Assembly: GCF_000410515.1 (NCBI RefSeq)
Contig: NC_021500.1
Span: forward strand, 3,286,001-3,350,000
Length of the DNA stretch: 64,000 bases
Direction of reading: 5' to 3'
From: Enterobacter sp. R4-368
Lineage (GTDB): Bacteria; Pseudomonadota; Gammaproteobacteria; Enterobacterales; Enterobacteriaceae
Shown here piece by piece: positions 13,847 to 25,116 of the stretch (position 1 is the stretch's first letter; each line of letters begins with the position of its first letter). Position numbers and translations under genes: made by a program. The notes under the pieces are model-generated. The model ran no database searches, was not told the DNA's origin, and saw nothing but the letters and a program-made list of their open reading frames with translations.

Positions 13847-14169
13847 TTGCGGGGGGCGGAGAACTCCCTATAATGCGCCTCCATCGACACGGCGGATGTG
13901 AATCACTTCACACAAACAGCCGGTTCGGTTGAAGAGAAAAAATCCTGAAAATCAGGGTTGACTCTGAAAGAGGAAAGCGTAATATACGCCACCTCGCGAC
14001 AGAGCGCTAAAGCGCGTCGCACCTGCTCTTTAACAATTTATCAGACAATCTGTGTGGGCACTCAGGGTGACTGGATTCTTGACGTCCTCGGACGAAAAAT
14101 GAATACCAAGTCTCAACGAGTGAACACGTAATTCATTACGAAGTTTAATTCATTGAGCATCAAACTTTT
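13847..14169 (+). promoter_or_regulatory. duplicated rRNA operon promoters P1/P2 and leader
   Basis: Sequence from 13806 repeats 8049 onwards at a constant offset of 5757 bp, so P1 (-10 at 13869-13874), P2 and boxA are all copied. If the duplication is real, the broken operon should be transcribed at rRNA rates. Confidence 0.8.
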
Positions 14170-14845
<676 letters not shown>

Positions 14846-14846
<1 letters not shown>

Positions 14847-14871
14847 AGACCCGCACCGAAAAACTCTCCGG

Positions 14872-14879
<8 letters not shown>
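14846..14879 (+). other. 34-bp metA-derived insert at the 16S/23S junction
   Basis: Identical and in the same orientation to 17486-17519, codons ~158-168 of metA. It shares one base (C) with 16S at the left junction and the 8-bp palindrome CGTATACG (14872-14879) with 23S at the right junction. Confidence 0.9.
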
Positions 14880-15962
<1,083 letters not shown>

Positions 15963-16056
15963 ACAACGCCGAAGATGTTTTGGCGTGAGAGACAGAGAAG
16001 ATTTTCAGCGAGATACAGATTATGTCAGGGCGTGAGAACGGTCTGACAACAGAATT

Positions 16057-16176
16057 TGCCTGGCGGCAGTAGCGCGGTGGTCCCACCTGACCCCATGCCG
16101 AACTCAGAAGTGAAACGCCGTAGCGCCGATGGTAGTGTGGGGTCTCCCCATGCGAGAGTAGGGAACTGCCAGGCAT
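16057..16176 (+). rRNA. rrf: 5S ribosomal RNA (second copy)
   Basis: Identical to 13344-13463 at offset 2713. It is intact in itself but follows a broken 16S-23S chimera. The operon terminator is repeated at 16190-16215. Confidence 0.92.
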
Positions 16177-16189
16177 TAATTAAGTGAAG

Positions 16190-16215
16190 AGGCCATCCTG
16201 ACGGATGGCCTTTTT
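16190..16215 (+). terminator. rRNA operon terminator (second copy)
   Basis: Same stem-loop and T-run as 13477-13502, at offset 2713. Confidence 0.88.
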
Positions 16216-16245
16216 GCGTTTTTACGCTGTGAACCCACACCCTGC

Positions 16246-16287
16246 GATGCCGGATGCCGGATGCCGGATGCCGGATGCTGGATGTCG
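16246..16287 (+). repeat. 7-bp tandem repeat (second copy)
   Basis: Six units of GATGCCG type, a copy of 13533-13574. Confidence 0.85.
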
Positions 16288-16451
16288 GTCGCTGGCTTTC
16301 AGCAGTCCTCGGTGCGTGGCGGAAAAAGCAGCCTGCCTGCCGGAGCCAGCGCACAACAGGCGTGACTGCCTGTCCGGAACAAAGCCTCATGCGAAAGCGC
16401 GGGGCTTTTTTGCTATTGTTTCAGCTCCATTTATCGCTAAAGGACATCTCA

Positions 16452-16880
16452 ATGATCGTTCTGTACGCCCAGCTTTATAAAAATCGCATGGTTGTGCGTA
16501 ACCTCCAGACTCAGCAGCAGGTATCGGGTAGCCAAACCTTCAGCAACCAGCGAATACTCATCGCAGACTTTTTCCCGGCGGAGAAGCTATTACAAGATTT
16601 GATTCTGCAAGTTGCACCGCGCGCATTCTGGCACGCACTTCCAGGCATGGGGCGTTTAGCTATCCTCGCTCATGCGCTGGAAATGAATGAAGGCGGCTTA
16701 TCGCCCGTCGAAGAGCGCGCCATTCTTGAAATGACTTTTGGCGCTTCGCAAGGCCGATGCCGTTACCCGCAGGTCGTTGCCAGTCAGACACCGCTTAGCG
16801 ATCAACACGTACTGGCAGCACTGAACCAATCGAAAATGCCCCCCTCTCAGCGCGATAACAAACCGAAAATCATTAGCTAA
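16452..16880 (+). CDS. yjaA: YjaA, stress-associated protein of unknown function
   Basis: 142 aa beginning MIVLYAQLYKNRMVVRNLQ, resembling E. coli YjaA (SNQRILIADFF, ALEMNEGGLS and VEER segments). E. coli YjaA has been linked to acid and peroxide stress and to biofilm; its molecular role is unknown. An AAAGGA ribosome site lies upstream of ATG 16452. A frame extending back to 16254 runs through repeats and a terminator and is not credible. yjaB, next in E. coli, is absent. Confidence 0.82.
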   Translation: MIVLYAQLYKNRMVVRNLQTQQQVSGSQTFSNQRILIADFFPAEKLLQDLILQVAPRAFWHALPGMGRLAILAHALEMNEGGLSPVEERAILEMTFGASQGRCRYPQVVASQTPLSDQHVLAALNQSKMPPSQRDNKPKIIS

Positions 16881-16972
16881 TATCAATGCTACACAGGCCG
16901 CGACGTGAAACTTTCTCACCTTTCACTTGCGGACTCGACATTTTGCCGATTCCTGGGTATCTTCGGCTATCT

Positions 16973-16996
16973 GGATGTCTAAACGTTTAAACGTAT
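16973..16996 (+). promoter_or_regulatory. MetJ operator (three met boxes) of metA
   Basis: Three contiguous octamers, GGATGTCT, AAACGTTT and AAACGTAT, approximate the met-box consensus AGACGTCT and end 18 bp before the metA ATG. MetJ with S-adenosylmethionine would repress metA here. Confidence 0.75.
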
Positions 16997-17014
16997 GCAG
17001 TGAGGGTATAAGAT

Positions 17015-17944
17015 ATGCCGATTCGGGTGCAGGACGAGCTGCCAGCCGTCAATTTCTTGCGTGATGAGAATGTCTTTGTGATGACGACATCGCGCGCAAC
17101 AGTGCAGGAAATTCGCCCGCTGAAGGTGCTGATCCTCAATCTGATGCCAAAGAAGATTGAGACGGAAAACCAGTTCCTGCGCTTGCTGTCAAACTCACCG
17201 CTACAAGTTGATGTGCGCCTGCTGCGTATAGACTCGCGTGAATCACGCAACACACCGGCCGAGCACCTCAATACCTTTTACTGTAATTTCGATGACATCC
17301 GTGATGAAAACTACGATGGCCTGATCGTCACCGGTGCGCCATTAGGCTTAGTTGAATTTAACGACGTGGCCTACTGGCCGCAAATCGAGCAAGTTCTGGA
17401 GTGGGCAAAAGATCATGTCACCTCCACCCTGTTTGTCTGTTGGGCGGTACAAGCCGCGTTAAACATCCTTTATGGCATCCCCAAACAGACCCGCACCGAA
17501 AAACTCTCCGGCGTATACGAACACCACATCCTTCATCCTCACGCATTGCTGACGCGTGGTTTTGATGATGTTTTTCTGGCGCCGCATTCGCGTTACGCCG
17601 ATTTCCCGGCTGCATTGATCCGCGACTACACCGATTTAGAGATCCTCGCCCAGACGGAAGAGGGCGACGCCTACCTGTTCGCCAGCAAAGACAAACGTAT
17701 CGCCTTCGTTACCGGCCATCCGGAATATGATGCCAACACACTGGCAGACGAGTTCTTCCGCGATGTGGATGCCGGGCTAAGTCCGGCGCTACCGCACAAC
17801 TATTTTCCTCATGACGATCCGCAGAATAAACCACGTGCATCCTGGCGCAGCCACGGCAATTTGTTGTTTATCAATTGGCTCAACTACTACGTCTACCAGA
17901 TCACGCCATACGATCTGAGCCATATGAATCCGACGCTGGATTAA
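17015..17944 (+). CDS. metA: MetA, homoserine O-succinyltransferase
   Basis: First committed step of methionine synthesis: transfers succinyl from succinyl-CoA to homoserine. The 309-aa product matches E. coli MetA in length. The acyl-accepting Cys lies in [13 protein letters not shown] (near residue 142) and the catalytic His/Glu in [11 protein letters not shown] (~235-237). Met boxes precede it and a strong terminator follows. Codons ~158-168 recur as a 34-bp fragment inside the broken rRNA operon at 14846-14879. Confidence 0.97.
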   Translation: MPIRVQDELPAVNFLRDENVFVMTTSRATVQEIRPLKVLILNLMPKKIETENQFLRLLSNSPLQVDVRLLRIDSRESRNTPAEHLNTFYCNFDDIRDENYDGLIVTGAPLGLVEFNDVAYWPQIEQVLEWAKDHVTSTLFVCWAVQAALNILYGIPKQTRTEKLSGVYEHHILHPHALLTRGFDDVFLAPHSRYADFPAALIRDYTDLEILAQTEEGDAYLFASKDKRIAFVTGHPEYDANTLADEFFRDVDAGLSPALPHNYFPHDDPQNKPRASWRSHGNLLFINWLNYYVYQITPYDLSHMNPTLD

Positions 17945-17964
17945 GCGTTTCAGCCCCTTATTAC

Positions 17965-17988
17965 AGGCACCTTCGGGTGCCTTTTTTA
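17965..17988 (+). terminator. metA terminator
   Basis: AGGCACC, TTCG loop, GGTGCCT (17965-17982) followed by a T-run. Confidence 0.93.
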
Positions 17989-18063
17989 TTTGCGAAAATC
18001 ACTTCTCAACACAATAAAACTATAACCTCTTTTTTATCAAACAGTTATTTCCATTTTAATTTA

Positions 18064-18092
18064 AAAATGGAAATTGTTTTTGATTTTGGAAA
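18064..18092 (+). promoter_or_regulatory. IclR operator upstream of aceB
   Basis: AAATGGAAATTGTTTTTGAT and the following TTTGGA match the IclR box at the E. coli aceB promoter as I recall it. A related motif lies upstream of iclR (24111-24133), consistent with IclR controlling both aceBAK and itself. Confidence 0.75.
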
Positions 18093-18190
18093 AATTATTA
18101 GCCAGGATTGATCCTGCTGAACGAAAACTGCACACCCGATCTTCGTTGGCATTGGGAAATGTCTTTGCTGCAAAAAAGAGGAATCGCACC

Positions 18191-19792
18191 ATGACACAAC
18201 AGGCGACAACAACCGATGAACTGGCCTTTACGCGACCGCACGGTGAACAAGAGAAGCAGATTCTCACCCCGGCAGCCGTGGAATTCCTGAGCGAGCTGGT
18301 CACCCGCTTTACGCCAAAGCGCAATCAACTGCTGGCCGCGCGCGTGCATCAGCAGCAACAGATCGATGCCGGTACGTTGCCTGATTTTATTTCGGAAACA
18401 GCTTCCATTCGCGAAGGTGACTGGACGATCCGGGGAATTCCCGACGATCTGCTGGACCGCCGCGTTGAAATTACCGGGCCGGTTGAACGCAAAATGGTGA
18501 TCAACGCGCTGAATGCCAATGTGAAGGTGTTCATGGCGGATTTTGAAGATTCGCTGGCACCAAACTGGGACAAAGTGATCGACGGGCAGATCAACCTGCG
18601 CGATGCGGTCAACGGCACCATCAGCTACACCAACGAAGCGGGCAAAATCTACCAACTGAAGCCAAACCCGGCGGTGCTGGTTTGCCGTGTGCGTGGTTTA
18701 CACCTGCCGGAAAAACACGTCACCTGGCGTGACGAGGCCATTCCGGGCAGCCTGTTCGATTTCGCGCTCTACTTTTTCCACAACCACAAAAATCTGCTCG
18801 CCAAAGGTAGCGGCCCCTATTTCTACCTGCCGAAAACGCAGTCATGGCAAGAAGCTGCATGGTGGAGCGAAGTCTTCAGCTTTACCGAGGATCGTTTCAA
18901 TTTGCCGCGCGGCACCATCAAAGCCACGCTGTTGATTGAAACCTTGCCCGCGGTATTCCAGATGGATGAGATCCTGCACGCGCTGCGCGACCATATTGTT
19001 GGCCTGAACTGCGGACGCTGGGATTACATCTTCAGCTACATCAAAACGCTGAAAAACTACCCGGATCGCGTGCTGCCTGACCGCCAGGTGGTGACGATGG
19101 ATAAACCGTTCCTCAGTGCCTATTCACGTTTGCTGATCAAAACCTGCCATCGTCGCGGCGCTTTCGCGATGGGCGGTATGGCGGCGTTCATCCCCAGCAA
19201 AGACACCGAACGTAACAACTGGGTGCTGAACAAAGTAAAAGCCGATAAACAGCTCGAAGCGAATAACGGCCACGATGGCACCTGGATTGCGCATCCGGGT
19301 CTTGGCGACACGGTCATGGAGGTATTCAACGCGGCGCTGGGCGAACACAAAAACCAACTCTTTGTCAGCCGTGAAGACGATGCGCCGATCACCGCAGAAG
19401 ATCTGCTGGCACCTTGTGAAGGCGAGCGCACCGAAGAGGGCATGCGCGCCAATATCCGCGTCGCGGTGCAGTACATCGAAGCGTGGATCTCCGGCAATGG
19501 CTGCGTGCCGATCTACGGGCTGATGGAAGATGCTGCCACGGCGGAAATCTCCCGTACCTCAATCTGGCAGTGGATCCACCACGAAAAAACGCTGAGCAAC
19601 GGCAAGCCGGTCACTAAAGCGCTGTTCCGCCAGATGCTGGCCGAAGAGATGCTGGTTATTCAGGAAGAGCTGGGTGAGCACCGTTTCAGCAGCGGGCGTT
19701 TTAACGATGCCGCGCGCCTGATGGAGCAGATCACCACCTCTGATGAGCTGATCGACTTCCTAACGTTGCCTGGCTACCGCCTGCTGGCGTAA
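18191..19792 (+). CDS. aceB: AceB, malate synthase A
   Basis: Condenses glyoxylate with acetyl-CoA to malate in the glyoxylate shunt. ATG 18191, preceded by AAAGAGGAA, gives 533 aa, the length of E. coli AceB; a longer frame from 18074 would run through the promoter. Family landmarks include FMADFEDSLAPNW and the GMRANIRVAVQYIEAW region. First gene of aceBAK, repressed by IclR. Confidence 0.97.
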   Translation: MTQQATTTDELAFTRPHGEQEKQILTPAAVEFLSELVTRFTPKRNQLLAARVHQQQQIDAGTLPDFISETASIREGDWTIRGIPDDLLDRRVEITGPVERKMVINALNANVKVFMADFEDSLAPNWDKVIDGQINLRDAVNGTISYTNEAGKIYQLKPNPAVLVCRVRGLHLPEKHVTWRDEAIPGSLFDFALYFFHNHKNLLAKGSGPYFYLPKTQSWQEAAWWSEVFSFTEDRFNLPRGTIKATLLIETLPAVFQMDEILHALRDHIVGLNCGRWDYIFSYIKTLKNYPDRVLPDRQVVTMDKPFLSAYSRLLIKTCHRRGAFAMGGMAAFIPSKDTERNNWVLNKVKADKQLEANNGHDGTWIAHPGLGDTVMEVFNAALGEHKNQLFVSREDDAPITAEDLLAPCEGERTEEGMRANIRVAVQYIEAWISGNGCVPIYGLMEDAATAEISRTSIWQWIHHEKTLSNGKPVTKALFRQMLAEEMLVIQEELGEHRFSSGRFNDAARLMEQITTSDELIDFLTLPGYRLLA

Positions 19793-19817
19793 TCGCCCGG
19801 ACTATTTTGTTCGCCAA

Positions 19818-19906
19818 TTTGGCCCTGGACAGTGCTCAACATCCTTACGTATCACCAGCACGTTGCGGTTTTCGTGCGCTGGTCTTGGCCAAACTGCCTT
19901 CACCAA
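19818..19906 (+). other. dyad in the aceB-aceA intergenic region
   Basis: TTTGGCC near 19818 pairs with GGCCAAA near 19887-19893, and an inner ACCAGC/GCTGGT pair brackets the centre. A similar intercistronic hairpin exists in E. coli aceBA and probably affects relative aceB/aceA mRNA stability. Confidence 0.5.
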
Positions 19907-19948
19907 TAACGCCTGGCGAGCCAGGAGAAGAATATGGAGCATCTGTAT

Positions 19949-21253
19949 ATGAAAACCCGTACCCAACAAGTCGAAGAATTACAAAAAGAGTGGACGCAGC
20001 CGCGCTGGGAAGGCATTCGCCGCCCTTATAGCGCGGAAGATGTGGTGAAGTTACGCGGCTCGGTCAATCCGGAATGCACGCTGGCGCAACTGGGCGCGGC
20101 GAAAATGTGGCGCTTGCTGCATGGCGAATCGAAAAAAGGGTACATCAACAGCCTTGGCGCGCTGACGGGCGGGCAGGCGCTGCAGCAGGCGAAAGCGGGA
20201 ATCGAAGCGGTGTATCTCTCCGGATGGCAGGTGGCGGCAGATGCTAACCTCGCCGCCAGCATGTACCCGGACCAGTCGCTCTATCCGGCAAACTCCGTGC
20301 CGTCAGTGGTTGAACGCATCAATAATACGTTTCGTCGCGCCGATCAAATTCAGTGGTCTTCCGGTATTGAGCCGGGTGACCCGCGCTTTGTCGACTATTT
20401 CCTGCCGATCGTCGCAGATGCCGAAGCGGGTTTTGGTGGCGTACTGAACGCCTTTGAGCTGATGAAATCGATGATTGAAGCCGGTGCGGCGGCAGTACAT
20501 TTCGAAGATCAGCTCGCGTCGGTGAAAAAATGCGGCCATATGGGTGGCAAAGTGTTAGTGCCAACGCAAGAAGCGGTGCAGAAACTGGTGGCGGCGCGTC
20601 TGGCGGCGGATGTAATGGGCGTTCCGACGCTGTTGGTGGCGCGCACCGATGCCGATGCCGCCGATCTAATTACCTCAGATTGCGACCCGTATGACATCGC
20701 GTTTATCACCGGCGAACGCACCAGCGAAGGGTTTTACCGCACCCATGCGGGCATAGAGCAGGCGATCAGCCGCGGTCTGGCTTACGCGCCGTATGCCGAT
20801 CTGGTGTGGTGTGAAACCTCCACGCCAGACCTGAACCTGGCGCGCCGTTTCGCCGATGCGATCCACGCGAAATACCCTGGTAAACTGCTGGCGTACAACT
20901 GCTCGCCGTCGTTTAACTGGAAAAAGAACCTTGATGACAACACCATCTCCCGCTTCCAGCAGGAGCTGTCAGATATGGGGTACAAGTTCCAGTTCATCAC
21001 CCTCGCGGGCATCCATAGCATGTGGTTCAACATGTTCGATTTAGCCCACGCGTACGCGCAGGGCGAAGGGATGAAGCACTACGTCGAAAAAGTGCAGCAG
21101 CCAGAGTTCGCCGCAGGCAAAGAGGGCTACACCTTCGTTTCTCACCAACAGGAAGTGGGGACCGGTTACTTCGACAAAGTCACCACCATTATTCAGGGCG
21201 GCGCCTCGTCGGTAACGGCGTTGACGGGTTCAACGGAAGAAGCTCAGTTCTAA
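19949..21253 (+). CDS. aceA: AceA, isocitrate lyase
   Basis: Cleaves isocitrate to glyoxylate and succinate. The signature [17 protein letters not shown] (catalytic Cys near 195) is present. ATG 19949 gives [11 protein letters not shown] and 434 aa, as in E. coli. An in-frame ATG at 19934, with GGAGAAG at good spacing, would add MEHLY, so either start may be used. It is followed by aceK, whose product controls the competing enzyme isocitrate dehydrogenase. Confidence 0.96.
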   Translation: MKTRTQQVEELQKEWTQPRWEGIRRPYSAEDVVKLRGSVNPECTLAQLGAAKMWRLLHGESKKGYINSLGALTGGQALQQAKAGIEAVYLSGWQVAADANLAASMYPDQSLYPANSVPSVVERINNTFRRADQIQWSSGIEPGDPRFVDYFLPIVADAEAGFGGVLNAFELMKSMIEAGAAAVHFEDQLASVKKCGHMGGKVLVPTQEAVQKLVAARLAADVMGVPTLLVARTDADAADLITSDCDPYDIAFITGERTSEGFYRTHAGIEQAISRGLAYAPYADLVWCETSTPDLNLARRFADAIHAKYPGKLLAYNCSPSFNWKKNLDDNTISRFQQELSDMGYKFQFITLAGIHSMWFNMFDLAHAYAQGEGMKHYVEKVQQPEFAAGKEGYTFVSHQQEVGTGYFDKVTTIIQGGASSVTALTGSTEEAQF

Positions 21254-21307
21254 TCGTCAATCTGCCCGGTAGCAATTTGCCTGCCGGGCTAATGCCTGGG
21301 GAATACG

Positions 21308-23056
21308 ATGTCGCGTGGTCTGGAACTGTTGATTGCCCAAACCATCCTGCAAGGCTTTGATGCCCAGTATGGTCGTTTTCTGGAAGTGACCTCCGGCGCG
21401 CAACAGCGCTTTGAACAAGCCGACTGGCATGCTGTTCAGCAGGCGATGAAACAGCGCATTCACCTTTATGATCACCATGTTGGTCTGGTCGTCGAGCAAC
21501 TGCGTTGCATCACCGACAGCCAAAGCCCGGACGCCGCGTTTTTGCTGCGCGTCAAAGAGCACTACACGCAACTGCTGCCGGATTATCCCCGCTTTGAAAT
21601 CGCCGAAAGTTTCTTTAATTCAGTCTATTGTCGGCTGTTCGATCACCGCTCTCTCACGCCCGAACGGTTGTTTATCTTTAGCTCGCAACCGGAACGCCGC
21701 TTTCGCACCATCCCGCGCCCGTTAGCCAAAGCATTCTGGCCGGAACGCGGCTGGGAAGCGCTGCTGACCAAAGTGCTGTCGGATTTGCCGCTGCGCCTGC
21801 CGTGGCAGGATAAAGCGCGTGACGTGAGTTATATCACCGCACATTTGCAGGAAGCGTTTGGCAACGAAACCCTTGCTCACTCTCACTTGCAGGTGGCGAA
21901 CGAGTTGTTTTACCGCAACAAGGCCGCCTGGCTGGTGGGCAAGCTTATTACCCCGTCGGCTACGCTGCCGTTCTTGTTGCCGCTTCACCGCAGCGATGAC
22001 GGTGAGCTGTTTGTCGATACCTGTCTGACCACATCGGCGGAAGCCAGCATCGTGTTTGGTTTTGCCCGTTCCTATTTTATGGTTTACGCCCCGCTGCCCG
22101 CCGCGACAGTCGAGTGGCTGCGCGAGATCCTGCCCGGTAAAACCACTGCTGAACTGTATATGGCGATTGGTTGCCAGAAACACGGCAAAACGGAAAGTTA
22201 CCGCGAATATTTAAATTACATCAACGCCAGTAACGAGCAGTTTATTGAAGCGCCTGGCATTCGCGGCATGGTGATGCTGGTGTTTACGTTGCCCGGTTTT
22301 GACCGGGTATTTAAGGTGATAAAAGATGTCTTTGCCCCGCAAAAAGAGATGAGCGCTGCGCACGTTCGTGCCTGCTATCAACTGGTCAAAGAGCATGACC
22401 GCGTGGGGCGTATGGCTGATACACAAGAGTTTGAAAACTTTGTGCTGGAAAAACGGCAGATTGCCCCGGCGCTCATGGCGCTTTTGCTGGAACAAGCGCC
22501 AGGCAAAATCACCGATCTCGGCGATCGCATCGTCATCAGCCATCTCTATATTGAGCGGCGTATGGTGCCGCTCAATCTGTGGTTCGAGCAGGTTAAAGGT
22601 CAGCAACTGCGCGACGCGGTAGAGGAGTATGGCAACGCCATTCGCCAGCTTGCCGCCGCCAATATTTTCCCCGGCGACATGCTGTTTAAGAACTTCGGCG
22701 TCACCCGTCACGGGCGCGTGGTGTTCTACGATTACGACGAAATTTGTTACATGACCGAAGTGAATTTCCGCGACATTCCCGCGCCGCGCTATCCCGAAGA
22801 TGAGCTTAGCGCCGAACCGTGGTACAGCGTGTCGCCGGGTGATGTCTTCCCGCAAGAGTTTCGCCACTGGTTGTGCGCCGACCCGGAAATCGGTCCGCTA
22901 TTCGAAGAGATGCATGCCGATCTACTGCGTGCCGATTACTGGCGCGGATTGCAGGCGCGCATCCGCGAAGGGCATGTCGAAGATGTTTATGCCTACCGCA
23001 AACGCCAGCGTTTCAGCGTACGCTTTGGCGCAGGCGCGCTGCGGCAGGCGGGGTAA
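21308..23056 (+). CDS. aceK: AceK, isocitrate dehydrogenase kinase/phosphatase
   Basis: Bifunctional enzyme that phosphorylates (inactivates) and dephosphorylates isocitrate dehydrogenase, directing carbon into the glyoxylate shunt. The 582-aa product is close to E. coli AceK (578). Kinase-like landmarks include [22 protein letters not shown] (~458-479), with the Asp-Tyr-Asp-Glu cluster, and [17 protein letters not shown]. Last gene of aceBAK; the remnant at 23058-23228 lies on the opposite strand after its stop. Confidence 0.96.
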   Translation: MSRGLELLIAQTILQGFDAQYGRFLEVTSGAQQRFEQADWHAVQQAMKQRIHLYDHHVGLVVEQLRCITDSQSPDAAFLLRVKEHYTQLLPDYPRFEIAESFFNSVYCRLFDHRSLTPERLFIFSSQPERRFRTIPRPLAKAFWPERGWEALLTKVLSDLPLRLPWQDKARDVSYITAHLQEAFGNETLAHSHLQVANELFYRNKAAWLVGKLITPSATLPFLLPLHRSDDGELFVDTCLTTSAEASIVFGFARSYFMVYAPLPAATVEWLREILPGKTTAELYMAIGCQKHGKTESYREYLNYINASNEQFIEAPGIRGMVMLVFTLPGFDRVFKVIKDVFAPQKEMSAAHVRACYQLVKEHDRVGRMADTQEFENFVLEKRQIAPALMALLLEQAPGKITDLGDRIVISHLYIERRMVPLNLWFEQVKGQQLRDAVEEYGNAIRQLAAANIFPGDMLFKNFGVTRHGRVVFYDYDEICYMTEVNFRDIPAPRYPEDELSAEPWYSVSPGDVFPQEFRHWLCADPEIGPLFEEMHADLLRADYWRGLQARIREGHVEDVYAYRKRQRFSVRFGAGALRQAG

Positions 23057-23057
23057 A

Positions 23058-23228
23058 TCAGGTGAAGTAATATCTCACCACATGGAAGAAGATCGGGGCG
23101 GCAAAGCAGAGAGAATCAATCCTGTCCATCATGCCGCCGTGCCCTTCGAGCATCGCGCCGAAATCCTTCACGCCGCGATCGCGTTTAATCGCCGACATAC
23201 ACAAACCACCGGGCAAACCGATCGTGAA
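23058..23228 (-). pseudogene. C-terminal remnant of a phosphatidate cytidylyltransferase (CdsA/YnbB-like)
   Basis: About 56 codons encode GLCMSAIKRDRGVKDFGAML and EGHGGMMDRIDSLCFAAPIF. This fits the CDP-diglyceride synthetase signature S-x-x-K-R-x(4)-K-D-x-G-x(2)-hydrophobic-x-x-H-G-G-x-x-D-R-x-D. The family protein is ~280-300 aa with many membrane helices; everything upstream of the signature is gone and the iclR 3' end abuts it. No proper start or ribosome site is visible. It is the stump of a gene deleted between aceK and iclR. Confidence 0.8.
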
Positions 23229-23262
23229 TGTCCCTGGCCTCACGAGGCGGATAAAAAGGACG

Positions 23263-24087
23263 TTAACGCATTCCCCCGTACGCCAGTGTCACTTCTTTCG
23301 CGCCACGGATCACCATCGCGCCCAGCTCGGTCACGCGGTCATCAGTGATGCGTGAGATAGGCCCGGAGATGGAAATCGCGGCGAAGGGTTCGCCGTGTTC
23401 GTCAAAAATGCACGCCGCTACGCAGCGCAGCCCCAGCGCGTGCTCTTCGTCGTCAAAGGAGTAGCCGCGTTTACGCGTCTGGGCGAGATCTTCTTTCAGG
23501 TGTACCGGCGATACCAGCGTGGCATGGGTGTACGCATGCAGCCCCTGGCGGTGCAGCAAACTGCCAACTTGCTCATCGCTCAGGCGCGACAAAAACGCTT
23601 TTCCCGCGCCGGAAGCATGCATCGGCAGTTTGCCGCCAATCGGCGCGGACATGCGCATTAACTGCGTACACTGCACCTGATCGATAATGATGGCCTGATG
23701 GTCGCTCTTATCCAGCACCGCGAGATTCACGGTTTCGCCGGACTCTTCCATTAAGTTGCGCAGAATGGGGTGAACAATCGCCATCAGATTGCGGCTTTGC
23801 AGGAAACTGCTGCCGACGATAAACGCATGCGCGCCTACCGACCAGTGGCCCAGCTCGCCCACCTGGCGAACGAATCCTAGCTGTTGCATGGTGGTGAGTA
23901 AGCGATGGGTGGTCGAATTGGGCAAACCGGCCTGTTGCGCCAGTTCGGTAAGGGCGACGCTGCCATGAGACTCGGCAATCCATTCCAGCAGTTTCAGGCC
24001 GCGGGTCAATGACTGGACTTGCCCGCCCGCCGGAGCGGCCGGGGCTGTGGCTTTTCTGCCTCGTTTAGCGGGAACGGAAGTGGCCAT
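23263..24087 (-). CDS. iclR: IclR, repressor of the glyoxylate operon
   Basis: Transcriptional repressor of aceBAK and of its own gene; effector binding is in the C-terminal domain. ATG 24087 gives MATSVPAKRGRKA and 274 aa, equal to E. coli IclR; upstream in-frame starts would run through the operator at 24111-24133. The winged helix-turn-helix covers ~30-90 (ALTELAQQAGLPNSTTHRLL) and the IclR ligand domain follows. Confidence 0.96.
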   Translation of the reverse strand: MATSVPAKRGRKATAPAAPAGGQVQSLTRGLKLLEWIAESHGSVALTELAQQAGLPNSTTHRLLTTMQQLGFVRQVGELGHWSVGAHAFIVGSSFLQSRNLMAIVHPILRNLMEESGETVNLAVLDKSDHQAIIIDQVQCTQLMRMSAPIGGKLPMHASGAGKAFLSRLSDEQVGSLLHRQGLHAYTHATLVSPVHLKEDLAQTRKRGYSFDDEEHALGLRCVAACIFDEHGEPFAAISISGPISRITDDRVTELGAMVIRGAKEVTLAYGGMR

Positions 24088-24110
24088 GACTGGCTCCTTT
24101 TTCTGTATCG

Positions 24111-24133
24111 TGGAAATCATTTTCGTTTTGATT
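24111..24133 (-). promoter_or_regulatory. IclR autoregulatory operator
   Basis: TGGAAATCATTTTCGTTTTG, extended to 24133, resembles the operator at 18064-18092. It starts 24 bp upstream of the iclR ATG. Confidence 0.65.
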
Positions 24134-24210
24134 GAGTATAACGCAACTCCCTGGCAGACTGATCGGATGAGTTCGCGCAAAACAGAACGAAAATGCCGGA
24201 TACAGCTTCT

Positions 24211-24873
24211 TTATTGGCGCACGTGTTTCGCCAGCTGTATATGTTGAGCACAAAGCGCAATGGTTCGTCTTACCTGGCTCAGTGGATGCTCCGGAAACAT
24301 CTCATCATATTGACGATCGTCGCTCGGCAGGCAACGCAGCTCACTTTCCCGCAATTTGGCGAAGAGCGCGTCGGCAGAGTCGAGAAGTTCGGGTTCGTCG
24401 GTAGTGGGCGGTATGTTGCCCTGCTTAAGTTGTAAATCCATTACCACCGCTTCGCGAAAGCCGGTGTTCCCTTTTTCTACCGCTTCAGCATTGATCTGGA
24501 AAAGACCTTGTTTTACAGGGAGCCAGATAATCGCGACAAAATACATCCCGAGTGAACCCGGTGTGGGATCGCGATATTTAAACGTGCCCTGCAACGCCGC
24601 CATTCCCTGAATATTGAGCGCCGTTAGCTCCAGTAATGCGCCGCCAATCTTTGCAGTTTCTTGCTGCCAATACTGTGTGGCGGCGGCAATATCATGCAAT
24701 GCGAAAGGCCACTGCACAGGGGCGTGGAGCTGAAGGCGCACCGCGCTTTGTTCCGGTGTGGACCATGCCATGCTGGTGTCACCGCTTTCATACAATTGCC
24801 ACCCGGCAATGTTGAGTTGCAGGTCGGTGAGGCGAGGTTTCTTATGGCCAAAAAGAGACGTCAAAAACGACAT
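24211..24873 (-). CDS. hypothetical protein between iclR and metH
   Basis: 220 aa from ATG 24873 (MSFLTSLFGHKKPRLTDLQ). A longer frame to 25032 has a Cys/Met-rich start unlike a real N-terminus. I do not recognise the family. It is soluble, without signal peptide or membrane helix, with a mixed alpha/beta look (IAGWQLYESGDTSMAW, YFVAIIWLPVKQGLFQIN) and a charged C-terminus ending QHIQLAKHVRQ. It has no counterpart here in E. coli K-12 as I recall it. Transcribed away from metH and towards iclR. Base composition resembles neighbouring core genes. Confidence 0.75.
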   Translation of the reverse strand: MSFLTSLFGHKKPRLTDLQLNIAGWQLYESGDTSMAWSTPEQSAVRLQLHAPVQWPFALHDIAAATQYWQQETAKIGGALLELTALNIQGMAALQGTFKYRDPTPGSLGMYFVAIIWLPVKQGLFQINAEAVEKGNTGFREAVVMDLQLKQGNIPPTTDEPELLDSADALFAKLRESELRCLPSDDRQYDEMFPEHPLSQVRRTIALCAQHIQLAKHVRQ

Positions 24874-25116
24874 AATAGGTTCCGTAAGTAGGTGGGCCTG
24901 TAAGAGGGCAGAAGGTTTCAGCATACATCGGCAATCTGGCCTGAAAACTTGAACCGTCATCGCACTGAAAAGGTTATGGGCTGGTACAGCCATCAGGCTT
25001 ACGGGCATTACGTGAGCATCTCTCATGTTCACCCCGCGTCGCTTTTCCGCTCTGCCACTTTATGCCAGTATGTCCTGCTGGCCTTTTGGCCTGGTTGAGC
25101 ATTGTCGGGAGCACGT

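Noticed and set aside
13492..13873. Short frames with repeated MPDAGCR peptides downstream of 5S
   Set aside because: They are translations of the 7-bp GATGCCG repeat and cross a terminator; no ribosome site.
18074..18190. N-terminal extension of AceB from 18074
   Set aside because: It would pass through the IclR operator and promoter; ATG 18191 matches the family length and has a ribosome site.
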